From positions 1 through 64,000 of the forward strand of contig NZ_PHRF01000172.1 in the NCBI RefSeq assembly GCF_004151105.1: DNA of 64,000 bases, read 5' to 3'. This document shows positions 16,382 to 25,019 of this stretch, in pieces (within the stretch, counting starts at the first letter, position 1; each line of letters starts with the position of its first letter). Under the pieces are notes generated by a model. That model saw only the letters and a program-made list of their open reading frames with translations. It was not told where the DNA came from and made no database searches. The stretch comes from Streptomyces sp. L-9-10. Lineage in GTDB: Bacteria > Actinomycetota > Actinomycetes > Streptomycetales > Streptomycetaceae. Position numbers and translations under genes: made by a program.

Positions 16382-17086
16382 GTGCAGGTTCGGGCGGAGC
16401 AGGTTCGGGCGAAAGCGACGCGCAGGTTTCTCCTGGAGGCTGCGGCACATTTGTTCGATGAGCGCGGCTATGCCGGTACCAGCATCAGTGATATCAGCGC
16501 GCGGTCCGGCCGTACCAGCGGGGCCATCTACTTCCACTACGCCAGCAAGGAGAATCTGGCCCTGGCCATTGTGGAGGAGCATTTCGCGACCTGGCCCGAA
16601 CTGATCGGCCGTTACAAGGCGGCCGACCGCCCCGCGCTCGAAAGGCTGGTCGCCCTGAGTTTCGACGTGGCCAGAGCTTTTCGCGACGATGTCGTCATCC
16701 GCGCCGGTTCCCGGCTGTGGGCGGAACGCGCGGCCATCGACGTCACGTTGCCCCGGCCGTTCGTCGGCTGGCTGGAGACGGTCACCGCGCTGCTCGAAGA
16801 GGCCCGCGCCGAGGGAGCGCTCGCCCAGGGCGTGTGTCCCGAAGTGGCCGCGCACGGACTGGTCTGCGCCTTCTTCGGGCTGCACACGGTCTCCGACGCC
16901 CTGGAGGGACGGCGGCAGATCGAGGAGGGACTGTCGGATCTCTGGCTGCTGCTCCTGACCGCGCTTCAGACGGACCCCGACCCGGCGCTGCTGCTCGCGC
17001 GGGTACGTGAACGGGAGCGCGCCGAGGGAACGACGGACGAGCGCCGGGAGCGGTTCGGGGACCGCGTACTCACCAAGAGCGGCTGA
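16382..17086 (+). CDS. TetR-family receptor, ScbR/ArpA type
   Basis: A 234-residue regulator starting at a GTG (QVRAEQVRAKATRRFLLEAA). The TetR helix-turn-helix is DERGYAGTSISDISARSG followed by AIYFHYASKENLALAI. The ligand domain contains VIRAGSRLWAERAAIDV and PRPFVGWLETV, in the positions where ScbR/CprB-type autoregulator receptors carry their pocket tryptophans. Divergence from the AfsA homologue strongly supports a butyrolactone/butenolide receptor that represses afsA and itself until the signal accumulates. The C-terminal tail (about 25 residues, Arg/Glu-rich) is longer than usual. It is convergent with the next gene. Confidence 0.87.
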   Translation: MQVRAEQVRAKATRRFLLEAAAHLFDERGYAGTSISDISARSGRTSGAIYFHYASKENLALAIVEEHFATWPELIGRYKAADRPALERLVALSFDVARAFRDDVVIRAGSRLWAERAAIDVTLPRPFVGWLETVTALLEEARAEGALAQGVCPEVAAHGLVCAFFGLHTVSDALEGRRQIEEGLSDLWLLLLTALQTDPDPALLLARVRERERAEGTTDERRERFGDRVLTKSG

Positions 17087-17168
17087 GCGCCCGGCCGCGC
17101 GTTTTCAACCTTTGCAACCAGGGCCCCCGCCCGGCGAGTTGGGACGTCGCCCGGTTCTCCTCGGGCGC

Positions 17169-17816
17169 TCAGTTCTCCTCGAAGTAGGCGTCCAGGACGG
17201 CGTCGAGCTCTGCCGTCCACTCCTTGAGCCGGTTCCTGCTGTCGGCCTCGACCTCCGCGTCGAACCAGCGGCGCTCCGACACATGCACCGTGACCGTGAA
17301 CCGGCGCCCGAACCGCGGGGTCTTGATCTCGACCGCGCCGATCTCGTCCCACCAGAAGTCGGCCTCCTGGTCGTCCAGCCGGAACCGGACGCCCTCGCTG
17401 TTCGCGGTGATCGAGCCGCGGCGGTCGACGGCCTCGAAGACGGGGCCGTCCTTGGCCGAGGCGTCCTTGGCGGGGCCGTCGCCGGATTCGTCACCGCCGG
17501 AGGGGCCGTCACCGTCGGAGGAGGCGTCCTGTGAGGAGGCGTCCTGTGAGGGGGCGTCCCTCTCCTCGGAGGCCTCCTTCGCCGCTTCGGCCGTGCCGGT
17601 GGCGCCGTCCGCGTCGAGGGCGGGCTCATCGGGAACGTCCTTCGCGAGGGCGTCCGAGGGGGCGACGCCCTCAGGCGCGCGCTCCTCGGTCTCCGCCCGC
17701 TCCGAGTCCGTCTCCGCTGTCCCGGCGGGGCGGGGGACCATGAGGCCGGGAACGTACGCCGGGTCTTTCCCCACGGCACGCTCGGGCCAGATATTCGAGT
17801 CTATGCGCTGCTCCAC
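17169..17816 (-). CDS. conserved hypothetical protein with acidic linker and C-terminal beta domain
   Basis: About 215 residues from a GTG (QRIDSNIWPERAVGKDPAY follows). An N-terminal conserved segment with DPAYVPGLMVPRP leads into about 100 residues of Asp/Ser/Ala/Glu-rich low-complexity linker containing imperfect DASSQDASS-type repeats. A compact C-terminal domain of about 75 residues ends the protein (RRGSITANSEGVRFRLDDQ, FWWDEIGAVEIKTPRF, FTVTVHVSERRWFDAEV) and looks PH-like. The frame stays open upstream to 17924 but the extra residues are basic and unconserved in appearance. I do not recognise a named family. Confidence 0.65.
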   Translation of the reverse strand: MEQRIDSNIWPERAVGKDPAYVPGLMVPRPAGTAETDSERAETEERAPEGVAPSDALAKDVPDEPALDADGATGTAEAAKEASEERDAPSQDASSQDASSDGDGPSGGDESGDGPAKDASAKDGPVFEAVDRRGSITANSEGVRFRLDDQEADFWWDEIGAVEIKTPRFGRRFTVTVHVSERRWFDAEVEADSRNRLKEWTAELDAVLDAYFEEN

Positions 17817-18045
17817 GTCCGGAAGTATGGACGAGAATCCTGTGCGAGCCCAGCCCGGCTCGCGTCCGGCCGCCCGGACGCGGCATCCGGCCGCTCGTAC
17901 ATACGCACCTTGCTCGAACAGCAACTGCCCGCATCACATACCCTGTTACCGCTCGCGCCCACCTGGATCAGTCGCAACCGATGCCTCGGCGCCGCGGGCT
18001 CCTTCACCAGGTTCTTTCCCCGCCTCCACGCCATGGGAGCGTTCT

Positions 18046-18846
18046 ATGACGGCCCAGACCCCCAAGCCCTGGATCGACACGAGCAAGCCGCATCCCGCCC
18101 GTGTCTACGACTTCCTCCTCGGTGGCAAGGACAACTACGCCACCGACCAGGCGGTGGGGGCACAACTGCCGGCCGAGGCGAGGGCCGCCGCACGGCAGAA
18201 CCGTGCCTTCATGCGCCGCGCGACCGCCTGGCTGGCGCTCAGCGGCGTCGACCAGTTCCTCGACATCGGCACCGGCATCCCGACCAAGCCGAACCTGCAC
18301 CAGATCGTCCAGGAGATCAACCCGAAGGCCCGGGTCGTCTACACCGACAACGACCCCATCGTCCTGCGGCACGCCGAGGCCCTGCTGGTCAGTGCGCCGG
18401 AAGGCGCCACCGACTACATCCAGGCGGATGTCCGCGAGCCGCGGGCGATCCTGGAGCACGCCCGCGGTTTCCTGGATTTCAGCCGCCCGATCGCGCTCTC
18501 GCTCATCGCCCTCATGCACTTCATCCCGGAGGACGAGAAGCCCTACGACATCGTCGGCACCCTGGTGGAAGCCCTTCCCAGCGGCAGCTATCTGGTGCTC
18601 TCGCACGCCGCGTCCGATCTCTACCCCGAGCTGGTGGAACAGGTGGTCGCGCAGTACAAGCGGGGTGGCATCACGCTGGGCTTCCGTACCCGCGCGGGGG
18701 TGGCGCGGTTCTTCGAGGGCATGGACCTCGCCGAGCCGGGACTGGTCACGGCCCCGCACTGGTACAAGGACGCGGCGGCGCCGACGGAAGAGGAGAGCGG
18801 CGGATACGACAGCGGTATCTACGCCGGAGTCGCCCGCATACGCTGA
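18046..18846 (+). CDS. SAM-dependent methyltransferase (Methyltransf_19 / DUF574)
   Basis: A 266-residue Rossmann methyltransferase of the large actinobacterial DUF574 family. Hallmarks are the N-terminal KPHPARVYDFLLGGKDNY, the SAM loop FLDIGTGIPTKPNLHQIVQ, VVYTDNDPIVLRHAEALL, YIQADVREPRAIL and PIALSLIALMHFIPE. Start is the ATG at 18046 with GGGAG about seven bases upstream; the frame is open far upstream, but those residues translate the opposite-strand gene. Streptomyces carry many paralogues and their substrates are unknown. Confidence 0.92.
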   Translation: MTAQTPKPWIDTSKPHPARVYDFLLGGKDNYATDQAVGAQLPAEARAAARQNRAFMRRATAWLALSGVDQFLDIGTGIPTKPNLHQIVQEINPKARVVYTDNDPIVLRHAEALLVSAPEGATDYIQADVREPRAILEHARGFLDFSRPIALSLIALMHFIPEDEKPYDIVGTLVEALPSGSYLVLSHAASDLYPELVEQVVAQYKRGGITLGFRTRAGVARFFEGMDLAEPGLVTAPHWYKDAAAPTEEESGGYDSGIYAGVARIR

Positions 18847-19005
18847 CCCGCCCGTTGTTCCGTCTTTCCTGCGTGCCGTCGTTCGTGCGTGCCGTCGTTT
18901 CGTCGTTCCGCGGGGATCGGCTCGTTTTGCCTGGGAGGGCGTGGTCCGGGGACACTGCGTGGTGCCGCAGATCCCCCCACCATCCCGAAGGCAGCCTGAC
19001 CGCTC

Positions 19006-20463
19006 ATGCACGACCAGACCCCGCCCGACACCTCCTCCCGGACTGACACGGACCGGACGGATACGGACCGCACGGATACGGGCGCAGCCGCGGCTACGGC
19101 CGCGGCGGACGCTCGGACACCGCTCGCCGGCGGGCTCAAGCAGCGCCATCTGGCCATGCTCGGCCTCGGCGGGGTCATCGGCGCCGGGCTCTTCGTCGGC
19201 TCGGGCGCCGGGATCGCGATGGCCGGGCCCGGGATCGTCGTCTCGTATCTGATCGCGGGCGCGCTCGCGATGTGCGTGATGCGGATGCTGGGCGAGATGT
19301 CGGCCGCGATGCCGGCGTCGGGTTCGTTCTCCGTGTACGCCGAGCGGGCGCTCGGCCGGTGGGCGGGGTTCAGCGCGGGCTGGCTGTACTGGTTCCTGCT
19401 GGTCGTCGTCCTCGCGGTGGAGGCGACGGGCGCGGCGCAGATCGCGAACGGCTGGCTGCCCTCGGTGCCGCAGTGGGCGTGGGTACTGGTCTTCATGGTG
19501 TTCTTCACCGGCACGAACCTCGCCGCCGTGAAGAACTTCGGCGAGTTCGAGTTCTGGTTCGCCGCCCTGAAGGTGTTCGCGATCGTCGCGTTCCTGGTGC
19601 TCGGGCTGCTGGCGGTCTTCGGCGTGCTGCCCGACACCGACCCCGTCGGCTTCACCCACCTCGCCGGACAGGACGGCTTCCTGCCCGGCGGCTGGCAGGG
19701 CGTCATCTCCGGCGTGCTCGCCGTCGTCTTCGCCTTCGGCGGCCTGGAGGTGGTCACGATCGCGGCGGCGGAGTCCGACGACCCGGTGCGCTCGGTGTCC
19801 AGGGCGGTGCGCAGCGCGGTGTTCCGGATCCTGTTCTTCTACGTCGGTTCGATGCTGGTCATCGTGACGGTGCTGCCCTGGACGGCGCAGCGGGCCGGGC
19901 TGAGTCCGTATGTCACCGTCCTCGACGCCGTCGGCGTCCCGTCCGCCGCGCAGATCATGAACATCGTGGTGTTCGTGGCCCTGCTGTCGGCGCTCAACGC
20001 CAACCTCTACGGATCGTCCCGGATGGTCTTCTCGCTGGCCGAACGGGGCGAGGCGCCGGCGTCCCTGCTGAAGGTGAGCGGCGGCGGTGTGCCCCGACGG
20101 GCGGTCCTCGCGTCCGTGGCGTTCGGCTTCGTGTCGGTGCTGCTCAATCTCACATGGCCCGACTCGGTCTTCCTGTACATGCTCAACGCGGTCGGCGCGG
20201 TGCTTCTCTTCGTCTGGGCCCTGATCGCGGTGTCGCAGCTGCGGCTGCGGCGCCGTATCGAGCGGGAGGCACCGGAGCGGCTGGTGCTGAGGATGTGGCT
20301 CTTCCCGGGGCTGACCTGGGCCACGCTCGCCGCCATGGCGGTCGTCTTCGGCCTGATGCTGACGAATGACGCGGCGCGGCCGCAGTTGCTGTGGTCCCTG
20401 GGCGCGACGGCGCTCGTGCTGGCGGCGGCGGGGGTACGGGAGCTGCGCGCGCGGCGCGCCTGA
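19006..20463 (+). CDS. APC-superfamily amino acid permease (GabP/AnsP-like)
   Basis: A 485-residue membrane protein with 12 predicted helices. After a 45-residue hydrophilic Asp/Thr-rich N-terminus it shows the family signature LKQRHLAMLGLGGVIGAGLF, followed by GSGAGIAMAGPG in helix 1. Helix 3 and later landmarks include LGEMSAAMPASGSFSVYAER, FAFGGLEVVTIAAAESDDP and LSALNANLYGSSRMVFSLAERG. These place it in the AAT group of proton-coupled permeases for amino acids such as GABA, proline or asparagine. The N-terminal tail contains repeated TDTDRTD units. Convergent with the LysM-SLT gene across a strong hairpin. Confidence 0.9.
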   Translation: MHDQTPPDTSSRTDTDRTDTDRTDTGAAAATAAADARTPLAGGLKQRHLAMLGLGGVIGAGLFVGSGAGIAMAGPGIVVSYLIAGALAMCVMRMLGEMSAAMPASGSFSVYAERALGRWAGFSAGWLYWFLLVVVLAVEATGAAQIANGWLPSVPQWAWVLVFMVFFTGTNLAAVKNFGEFEFWFAALKVFAIVAFLVLGLLAVFGVLPDTDPVGFTHLAGQDGFLPGGWQGVISGVLAVVFAFGGLEVVTIAAAESDDPVRSVSRAVRSAVFRILFFYVGSMLVIVTVLPWTAQRAGLSPYVTVLDAVGVPSAAQIMNIVVFVALLSALNANLYGSSRMVFSLAERGEAPASLLKVSGGGVPRRAVLASVAFGFVSVLLNLTWPDSVFLYMLNAVGAVLLFVWALIAVSQLRLRRRIEREAPERLVLRMWLFPGLTWATLAAMAVVFGLMLTNDAARPQLLWSLGATALVLAAAGVRELRARRA

Positions 20464-20483
20464 CCCGGGAGACGCGCGAACGC

Positions 20484-20523
20484 CGGCAGGCCGGACAGGC
20501 CCTGAGGGCTGTCCGGCCTGCCG
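20484..20523. terminator. bidirectional hairpin between permease and LysM-SLT gene
   Basis: A 15-bp perfect inverted repeat (CGGCAGGCCGGACAG) encloses a 10-base loop that itself contains CCCT/AGGG pairing. It is placed between two converging genes. Confidence 0.85.
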
Positions 20524-20542
20524 CGACGGGTGTGAGGGCCTG

Positions 20543-21373
20543 TCAGTAGGGGCCGTTCACGTTGTCGATCGAGCCGTACCGGTCGGCCGCGTAGTTGCTC
20601 GCGGCGGTGATGTTGGCGACCGGGTCGTAGCTGTCCGTCGACGTACCGGGCACGTGGTAGGCCTGGAACGTGGGGTCGATGACCTGCAGGAGGCCCTTGG
20701 ACGGGGTGCCGGCGGCGGCGTTGGAGTCCCAGTTGTTGATGGCGGCCGGGTTGCCCGAGGACTCGCGCATGATGTTGCGGTAGATGCCGTCGTAGGAGCC
20801 GGGGATGCCGTGCTGCGCCATGACGTCCAGCGACTCGCGGATCCAGCCGTCCAGGTCGTCGGTGTACGTCTGCGCGGTCGTCTGGGTGGCGGCGCCGGTA
20901 TCGGCCGAGGCGGTCTCGTCGGTGGTGGCGGTCTCGTCGGCCGGGGCCACCTCGTCGGTGGTGGCGCTCTCGTCGGCCGTGGAGTCGGCGGTGGAGTCGG
21001 CCGGGGCCTCCGACGCGGACTCCGTTCCGAGCGTCAGTGTGAGACCGGGGTGGATCAGCGACGGGTTGCCGCCGATGGCGTCGCGGTTGTCCTCATAGAG
21101 CTTCTGCCAGCCGCCGCTGATCGAGTACGCGTCCGCGATCTTGGACAGCGAGTCCCCCCAGACCACGGAGTAGGTCGCCGGGATGTCCGTCTGAACGGCG
21201 GCGGCCGGAGCCATGGGCACCTTGGCGGTGGCGGCGGTGTGCGCCGGGGCCGCTTCCGCGGTGGTCGCGGCCAGCAGGGGGAAGGCGAGTACGGCACCGC
21301 CCGTGCCCGCGGTGACGAGGCCTCTGGCGACGGGGTTGTTCTTGGGACGACGGTGCTTAGCCTTTGAGGCCAT
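20543..21373 (-). CDS. secreted LysM-SLT muralytic transglycosylase
   Basis: A 276-residue exported cell-wall hydrolase. It has a Sec signal peptide (basic KAKHRRPKNN, hydrophobic core, cleavage near AEAAPA). A LysM peptidoglycan-binding domain follows at about 67-117 (YSVVWGDSLSKIADAYSI, IHPGLTLTLG). Next is a Thr/Ala/Glu-rich linker with TADST and ATTDE repeats, then a C-terminal SLT domain whose catalytic Glu is in YRNIMRESSGNPAAINNWDS. It should cleave glycan strands during growth, germination or sporulation. A c-di-AMP riboswitch lies directly upstream, as for rpfA and related Streptomyces muralytic genes. GGAGGAGAGG precedes the ATG. The catalytic domain differs from the Rpf domain in its first helix, so I call it SLT rather than Rpf. 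Confidence 0.9.
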   Translation of the reverse strand: MASKAKHRRPKNNPVARGLVTAGTGGAVLAFPLLAATTAEAAPAHTAATAKVPMAPAAAVQTDIPATYSVVWGDSLSKIADAYSISGGWQKLYEDNRDAIGGNPSLIHPGLTLTLGTESASEAPADSTADSTADESATTDEVAPADETATTDETASADTGAATQTTAQTYTDDLDGWIRESLDVMAQHGIPGSYDGIYRNIMRESSGNPAAINNWDSNAAAGTPSKGLLQVIDPTFQAYHVPGTSTDSYDPVANITAASNYAADRYGSIDNVNGPY

Positions 21374-21390
21374 GACGAATTCCTCTCCTC

Positions 21391-21562
21391 CGCCTGCGAG
21401 GTGAGCTGTCGGGTTCGGGCTGGAGATGCCCGGCCGCGTGCTGAATGCGGCTTCACCCCAAGCCGGTCCGGAGTACGGACCGGCGACTTACCTGGGTCCC
21501 CCGCTCCTGCCGTACGTGGGTGGGTGTGGGTTTCCGGATGGCGGCAGGATTAGGCGTTCCAT
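21391..21562 (-). promoter_or_regulatory. c-di-AMP riboswitch (ydaO/yuaA type)
   Basis: Read on the minus strand the leader holds the conserved ydaO blocks in order: CGCCTAATCCTGCCG near 21558-21542, GGGGACCCAGGTAAGTCGCC near 21508-21489, CTTGGGGTGAAGCCGC near 21465-21445, and finally CGAACCCGACAGCTCACCTC near 21417-21398 followed by GCAGGCG. The 3' block is the most diagnostic. It ends about 18 bp before the LysM-SLT start. In Streptomyces this class lowers expression of muralytic genes when c-di-AMP is high. Block positions are accurate to a few bases. Confidence 0.9.
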
Positions 21563-21743
21563 CCGGAGTGACGAGAACGTAAGCGAGGACGCCCGGACGA
21601 AACAAGCCCTGAATTCACAACGGAATCCAATTCACGATTCCGACCTCGAAAGATCTCGTTACCCACCCGATACCGGGGCTCTCAACTCGCCTTCCCTGCG
21701 GACGAAATGAACGACGGGGCGGTCCCCGCGACCCGGCACTTAC

Positions 21744-21757
21744 GTGACACACATCAC
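21744..21757. promoter_or_regulatory. Crp-like binding site
   Basis: GTGA-CACACA-TCAC is a perfect dyad of the Crp/Fnr type (GTGA-N6-TCAC), about 180 bp upstream of the riboswitch. In S. coelicolor the Crp protein activates the muralytic gene rpfA, so a Crp input here would be consistent. Binding is not shown by sequence alone. Confidence 0.55.
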
Positions 21758-22233
21758 GCCCATGACGGAAATGTCCAGCTCAGAACACCCACCAGAGAGT
21801 AGAAAGTCGCACTAAAGACATCTAAATGGACTTCAGGAAGAACGGAGATAAATCGCCCATAAAGGAACCGTGCACTGCGCCCGGTCCGACCCCGGCACTT
21901 CCGCCCACGACGGGAAATGAGCGCACCCCCGAAGGGCGCCGCATCGCACATGATCGCGTAATTCGGAAGCCGCCCCGGACGGTCCCTTACGGACGCGCCG
22001 GCCCTCGGTGCGATCCGCTTCGATAGGCGATTGAACCGCTCAGCGCCATTGAATTGGCGGAGCATTGAGCGTTCCTGACCCTCTATCGCTTCCGAACAAT
22101 GGCGGGCCACGACCAGTTGCACGAAGATGTTTCACCTGAGGACCGGTCGATTCACCGAATCCCTTTATTCAAAAGGAAGTTCACAGCGGCCGACAGCGCG
22201 TACGGCACATCCTCGCCGACCCCCGTCCCCTTC

Positions 22234-23010
22234 CTAGCCGCCCTCGGTGGGGAGTTGACGGTTGCGGTAGCGGCCGGGGGTCTCGCCGACGAGACCGGCG
22301 AAAGCCTCGATGAAGCTCGTCGGATTGGCCCAGCCGCAGGCGAGAGCGGTGTCGGTGACGGACTTCCCCGCGGCGAGCCGGGTGAGCGCGTGGTGGACGC
22401 GTAGCTGAGTGCGCCACTGATGAAAACTCATCCGGAGCTCCTGCCCGAAGAGCCGGCTGAGCGTACGCTCACTCGCCCCGACGCGCGCGCCGAGCTCGGC
22501 GAGAGTCTGCTGATTGGCAGGGTCGGCGTAGAGGATGCCGGTCAGCGCCCGGAGCCGGTCGTCGGCCGGCTCGGGCAGATGCAGCGGCTGCTCGGGCGCC
22601 GCGGTGAGCTCGTCGACGACGACCGCGTGCAGCCGGTCGACCGCCTCCGGCGCCCGCCCGCCGGCGCCCGCTTCCTCGGCCGTGAGGGCGAGCAGAGCCT
22701 CGCGGGCCAGCCCGGAGACGGTGAGCACGGCGGGATGCGCGGGCAGCCGGGCGGCGAGTGCGTCGAACAGGAACAGAATCCGCATGTCCGCGCTGCCGTG
22801 CGCGGTGTGGTGGTGCTCGAAGGCCGCGGGAGTCCACGCCACCCGGGTCGGCGGAGCGATCCACGTCCCCCTGGCGGTGGTCACGGACAGCACGCCGGTG
22901 GCCGAATAGACCAGGTGACCGCGGTCGTGGGCATGGATGGGCAGCCGCTGCCCGTGCGCCAGGACGATGCGGCCGCGTTCCGCGGGATCAAGATGGCGGG
23001 TTTCCCTCAT
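22234..23010 (-). CDS. AraC-family regulator, NimR-like
   Basis: A 258-residue regulator with an N-terminal cupin-like sensor (HAHDRGHLVYSATGVLSVTT, RVAWTPAAFEHHHTAHG). The C-terminal double helix-turn-helix contains TLAELGARVGASERTLSRLF, then FHQWRTQLRVHHALTRLAAG, DTALACGWANPTSFIEAF and GETPGRYR. The ATG of MRETRHLDP is chosen over an upstream frame extension. It is divergent from a CynX/NimT-type exporter across 55 bp. This is the same pair as NimR-NimT of enteric bacteria, where the regulator represses the exporter gene. The inducer is unknown here. Confidence 0.85.
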   Translation of the reverse strand: MRETRHLDPAERGRIVLAHGQRLPIHAHDRGHLVYSATGVLSVTTARGTWIAPPTRVAWTPAAFEHHHTAHGSADMRILFLFDALAARLPAHPAVLTVSGLAREALLALTAEEAGAGGRAPEAVDRLHAVVVDELTAAPEQPLHLPEPADDRLRALTGILYADPANQQTLAELGARVGASERTLSRLFGQELRMSFHQWRTQLRVHHALTRLAAGKSVTDTALACGWANPTSFIEAFAGLVGETPGRYRNRQLPTEGG

Positions 23011-23065
23011 AGATTGGCATCCTATCGGTGGCCCGCCGTCCCGGCTCCGTCCGAGAGTGAACGGC

Positions 23066-24340
23066 ATGAACAGCCCAGTGACCTATCAGGCTCCAGCGGC
23101 CCGCCCGTCAGCGTCCCGTCCCGGACCGGCCGGGGCGCGCACCGTACAAGCCGCTTTCGCGTTCGGCCTGGCCGCGCTCAACCTGCGCATCGCCGTCGCG
23201 TCCCTGTCCCCCGTACTCACGGAGGTCGAGCACGACGAACACCTCTCCTCGTTCGGCGGCGGCGCCCTCTCGACGGTGCCGGTCGTCTGCTTCGGGGCGT
23301 TCGCGTTCCTCGCGCCCCGGCTCACCCGCCGCTTCGGGCCCCACCACCTGCTGTGGTACGCGCTGCTCGCGCTGACCGGCGGCATTGTGCTGCGCTCGGT
23401 CCCGGGAGTGCTCGCCCTGTTCGGCGGCACCCTGATCGCCGGTGCGGCGATCGCGGTCGGCAACGTCCTCATGCCGCAGCTCATCAAGCACGACTTCGCC
23501 GGCCGCGCCGGGCTGATGCTCGGCTGCTACTCCCTGGCCCTGTCCGGCGGAGCCGCGCTCGCCGCGGGCGTGGTCGTCCCGCTGGAGTCGGCCACCGGCT
23601 GGGGCTGGCGGCAAGTGCTCGCGCTGTGGGCGATCCCGTCCCTCATCGCCGCCCTCGCCTGGCTTCCCGAACTGCTCGTGCCGGACCGGCGTTCCCCGAA
23701 CCGCCGACGACGGGAGCTGGTGAAGCATGGAGGAGCCGATACCGCCGCACCCGCACTCAGGGCGCTGTGGCGCGACCGAACCGCCTGGGCGGTGACCCTG
23801 TACATGGGTCTGCAGTCCCTCGGCTACTACGCGATCCTCTCCTGGCTGCCGACGCTTCTGCAGGACCACGGCATGAGCGACAGCCAGGCCGGATGGATGC
23901 TCTCCTTCTCCAGCTTCCCCGGCATGGCCGCATCCTTCGCGGCACCCTGGCTGCAGCAGCGTCTGCGCCCGGCCTTCGTCGCGCCCCTGGCGGCCGCCCT
24001 GCTGTGCGCGACCGGCTTCGTCGGCCTGCTCACGTCCCCCGTGTCGGGCGCCTACCTCTGGATGACCGCCCTCGGACTGGGCCAGGGCCTCGCCATCGGT
24101 CTCGCCCTCGGCTACATCGTCGCCCGCTCGCCCGACGCGCACCACACCGGCCGGCTCTCGACGATGGCCCAGGGGATCGGCTACCTCATCGCCTGCCTCG
24201 GTCCGCTCGGTCTCGGCCTGCTGCACTCCACGAGCGGGGGATGGTCGCTGCCGGTCGCCGTGCTGCTCGCCGTGCTCGTCGCGCAGACCGTCGCGGCCTT
24301 CGGCGCGAGCCGCGACCGCCATGTCCTGGCGTCCTCCTGA
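23066..24340 (+). CDS. MFS exporter, CynX/NimT family
   Basis: A 424-residue major facilitator protein with about 12 helices. Family marks are LNLRIAVASLSPVLTEVE in helix 1, APRLTRRFGPHHLLWYALLA, GNVLMPQLIKHDFAGRAGLM and YYAILSWLPTLLQDHGMSDS. NLR(I/P) in helix 1 and NVLMP are typical of the cyanate/2-nitroimidazole transporter group. Start is the ATG at 23066; a GTG three codons upstream is also possible. Divergent neighbour of the NimR-like regulator, so efflux of a small aromatic or nitro compound is a reasonable inference. Confidence 0.88.
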   Translation: MNSPVTYQAPAARPSASRPGPAGARTVQAAFAFGLAALNLRIAVASLSPVLTEVEHDEHLSSFGGGALSTVPVVCFGAFAFLAPRLTRRFGPHHLLWYALLALTGGIVLRSVPGVLALFGGTLIAGAAIAVGNVLMPQLIKHDFAGRAGLMLGCYSLALSGGAALAAGVVVPLESATGWGWRQVLALWAIPSLIAALAWLPELLVPDRRSPNRRRRELVKHGGADTAAPALRALWRDRTAWAVTLYMGLQSLGYYAILSWLPTLLQDHGMSDSQAGWMLSFSSFPGMAASFAAPWLQQRLRPAFVAPLAAALLCATGFVGLLTSPVSGAYLWMTALGLGQGLAIGLALGYIVARSPDAHHTGRLSTMAQGIGYLIACLGPLGLGLLHSTSGGWSLPVAVLLAVLVAQTVAAFGASRDRHVLASS

Positions 24341-24427
24341 AGGGCCAGGGCCCGCGAACTCGGCAGGATCCACAGGACACGCCCCAGGTCGCGGGCCGGG
24401 CGGGACGTTACACAGACGGCCCGGCGA

Positions 24428-25000
24428 TCAGTCCGGCAGCAGGTGTGAGACGAGGCCGCGCGCCCAGTCGAGAGTGAGAGGGGCGTCGGTGAAGACGGCC
24501 CGGTAGTAGAGGGGCGCGAGCACGGCGTCCGTGGTGCGTTCCAGGGTCGGGGGCTGATGCCCCCGGCCCTGTTCGCGTTCCAGGATGGCTTCGAGCTGCC
24601 GCTCGCGGTCGCCGCGGCAGGCGGCGGCGCCCTGTTCGCCGCCGATGCCGATGGTGGCGCGTACCAGGGCGAGGGTGTCCGGGTCGCAGAGGTCCTTGGC
24701 GAGGTCGCACGCGTAGCGTTCCAGGTCGCCGCGGAGGCTTCCGGTGTCCGGCACCACGATGTCGCCGGAGAAACGGCTGGTCATGACGTCGGCGAGCAGA
24801 TCACCGACGGCGCCCCAGCGGCGGTAGAGCGTGGTGGCGTGCACGCCGGCGCGGGCGGCCACGACCGGGATCGTCAGGGGTTCGTTGGGCTCGTCGGCGA
24901 CCAGTTCCTCGACGGCCCGGTGGACGGCCGCGCGGACTCGGGCGGAGCGGCCCCCCGGCCGGCTCCCGGTGGATGAGGCGGAGGACGCGGTAGTGGACAC
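24428..25000 (-). CDS. TetR-family repressor
   Basis: A 190-residue TetR/AcrR protein. The DNA-binding domain is RVRAAVHRAVEELV through LTIPVVAARAGVHATTLYRR and WGAVGDLLADV. The ligand domain includes LALVRATIGIGG and ends in LTLDWARGLVSHLLPD, as in the C-terminal domain of MFS-linked TetR repressors. It is divergent from an MFS gene; the 92-bp gap holds a TCACTGC dyad, its likely operator. It converges with the NimT-like gene across 87 bp. Confidence 0.9.
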   Translation of the reverse strand: MSTTASSASSTGSRPGGRSARVRAAVHRAVEELVADEPNEPLTIPVVAARAGVHATTLYRRWGAVGDLLADVMTSRFSGDIVVPDTGSLRGDLERYACDLAKDLCDPDTLALVRATIGIGGEQGAAACRGDRERQLEAILEREQGRGHQPPTLERTTDAVLAPLYYRAVFTDAPLTLDWARGLVSHLLPD

Positions 25001-25019
25001 GCACCCAGTATCGCATTGA

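Larger units (their letters stand above)
21374..22233. other. 860-bp intergenic region: riboswitch leader, Crp-like site, remainder without genes
   Basis: The part next to the LysM-SLT gene is the riboswitch leader, and a Crp-like dyad is about 180 bp further upstream. From about 21760 to 22233 the DNA is relatively AT-rich. It contains only short open frames without ribosome sites or recognisable domains, so I see no gene there. The AraC-type gene ends at 22234. Confidence 0.6.

Noticed and set aside
17083..17172. 11-bp inverted repeat CTGAGCGCCCG around the stop codons of two converging genes
   Set aside because: The 68-base separation makes a normal terminator unlikely and part of the match is coding, so I consider it coincidental.
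18846..18930. GTGCCGTCGTT direct repeats after the methyltransferase
   Set aside because: Only two short imperfect copies in low-complexity DNA, without dyad symmetry or relation to a promoter.
21754..22122. 122-residue minus-strand frame in the AT-richer intergenic region
   Set aside because: No ribosome site, no recognisable domain, codon third positions not biased to G/C as in real genes here.
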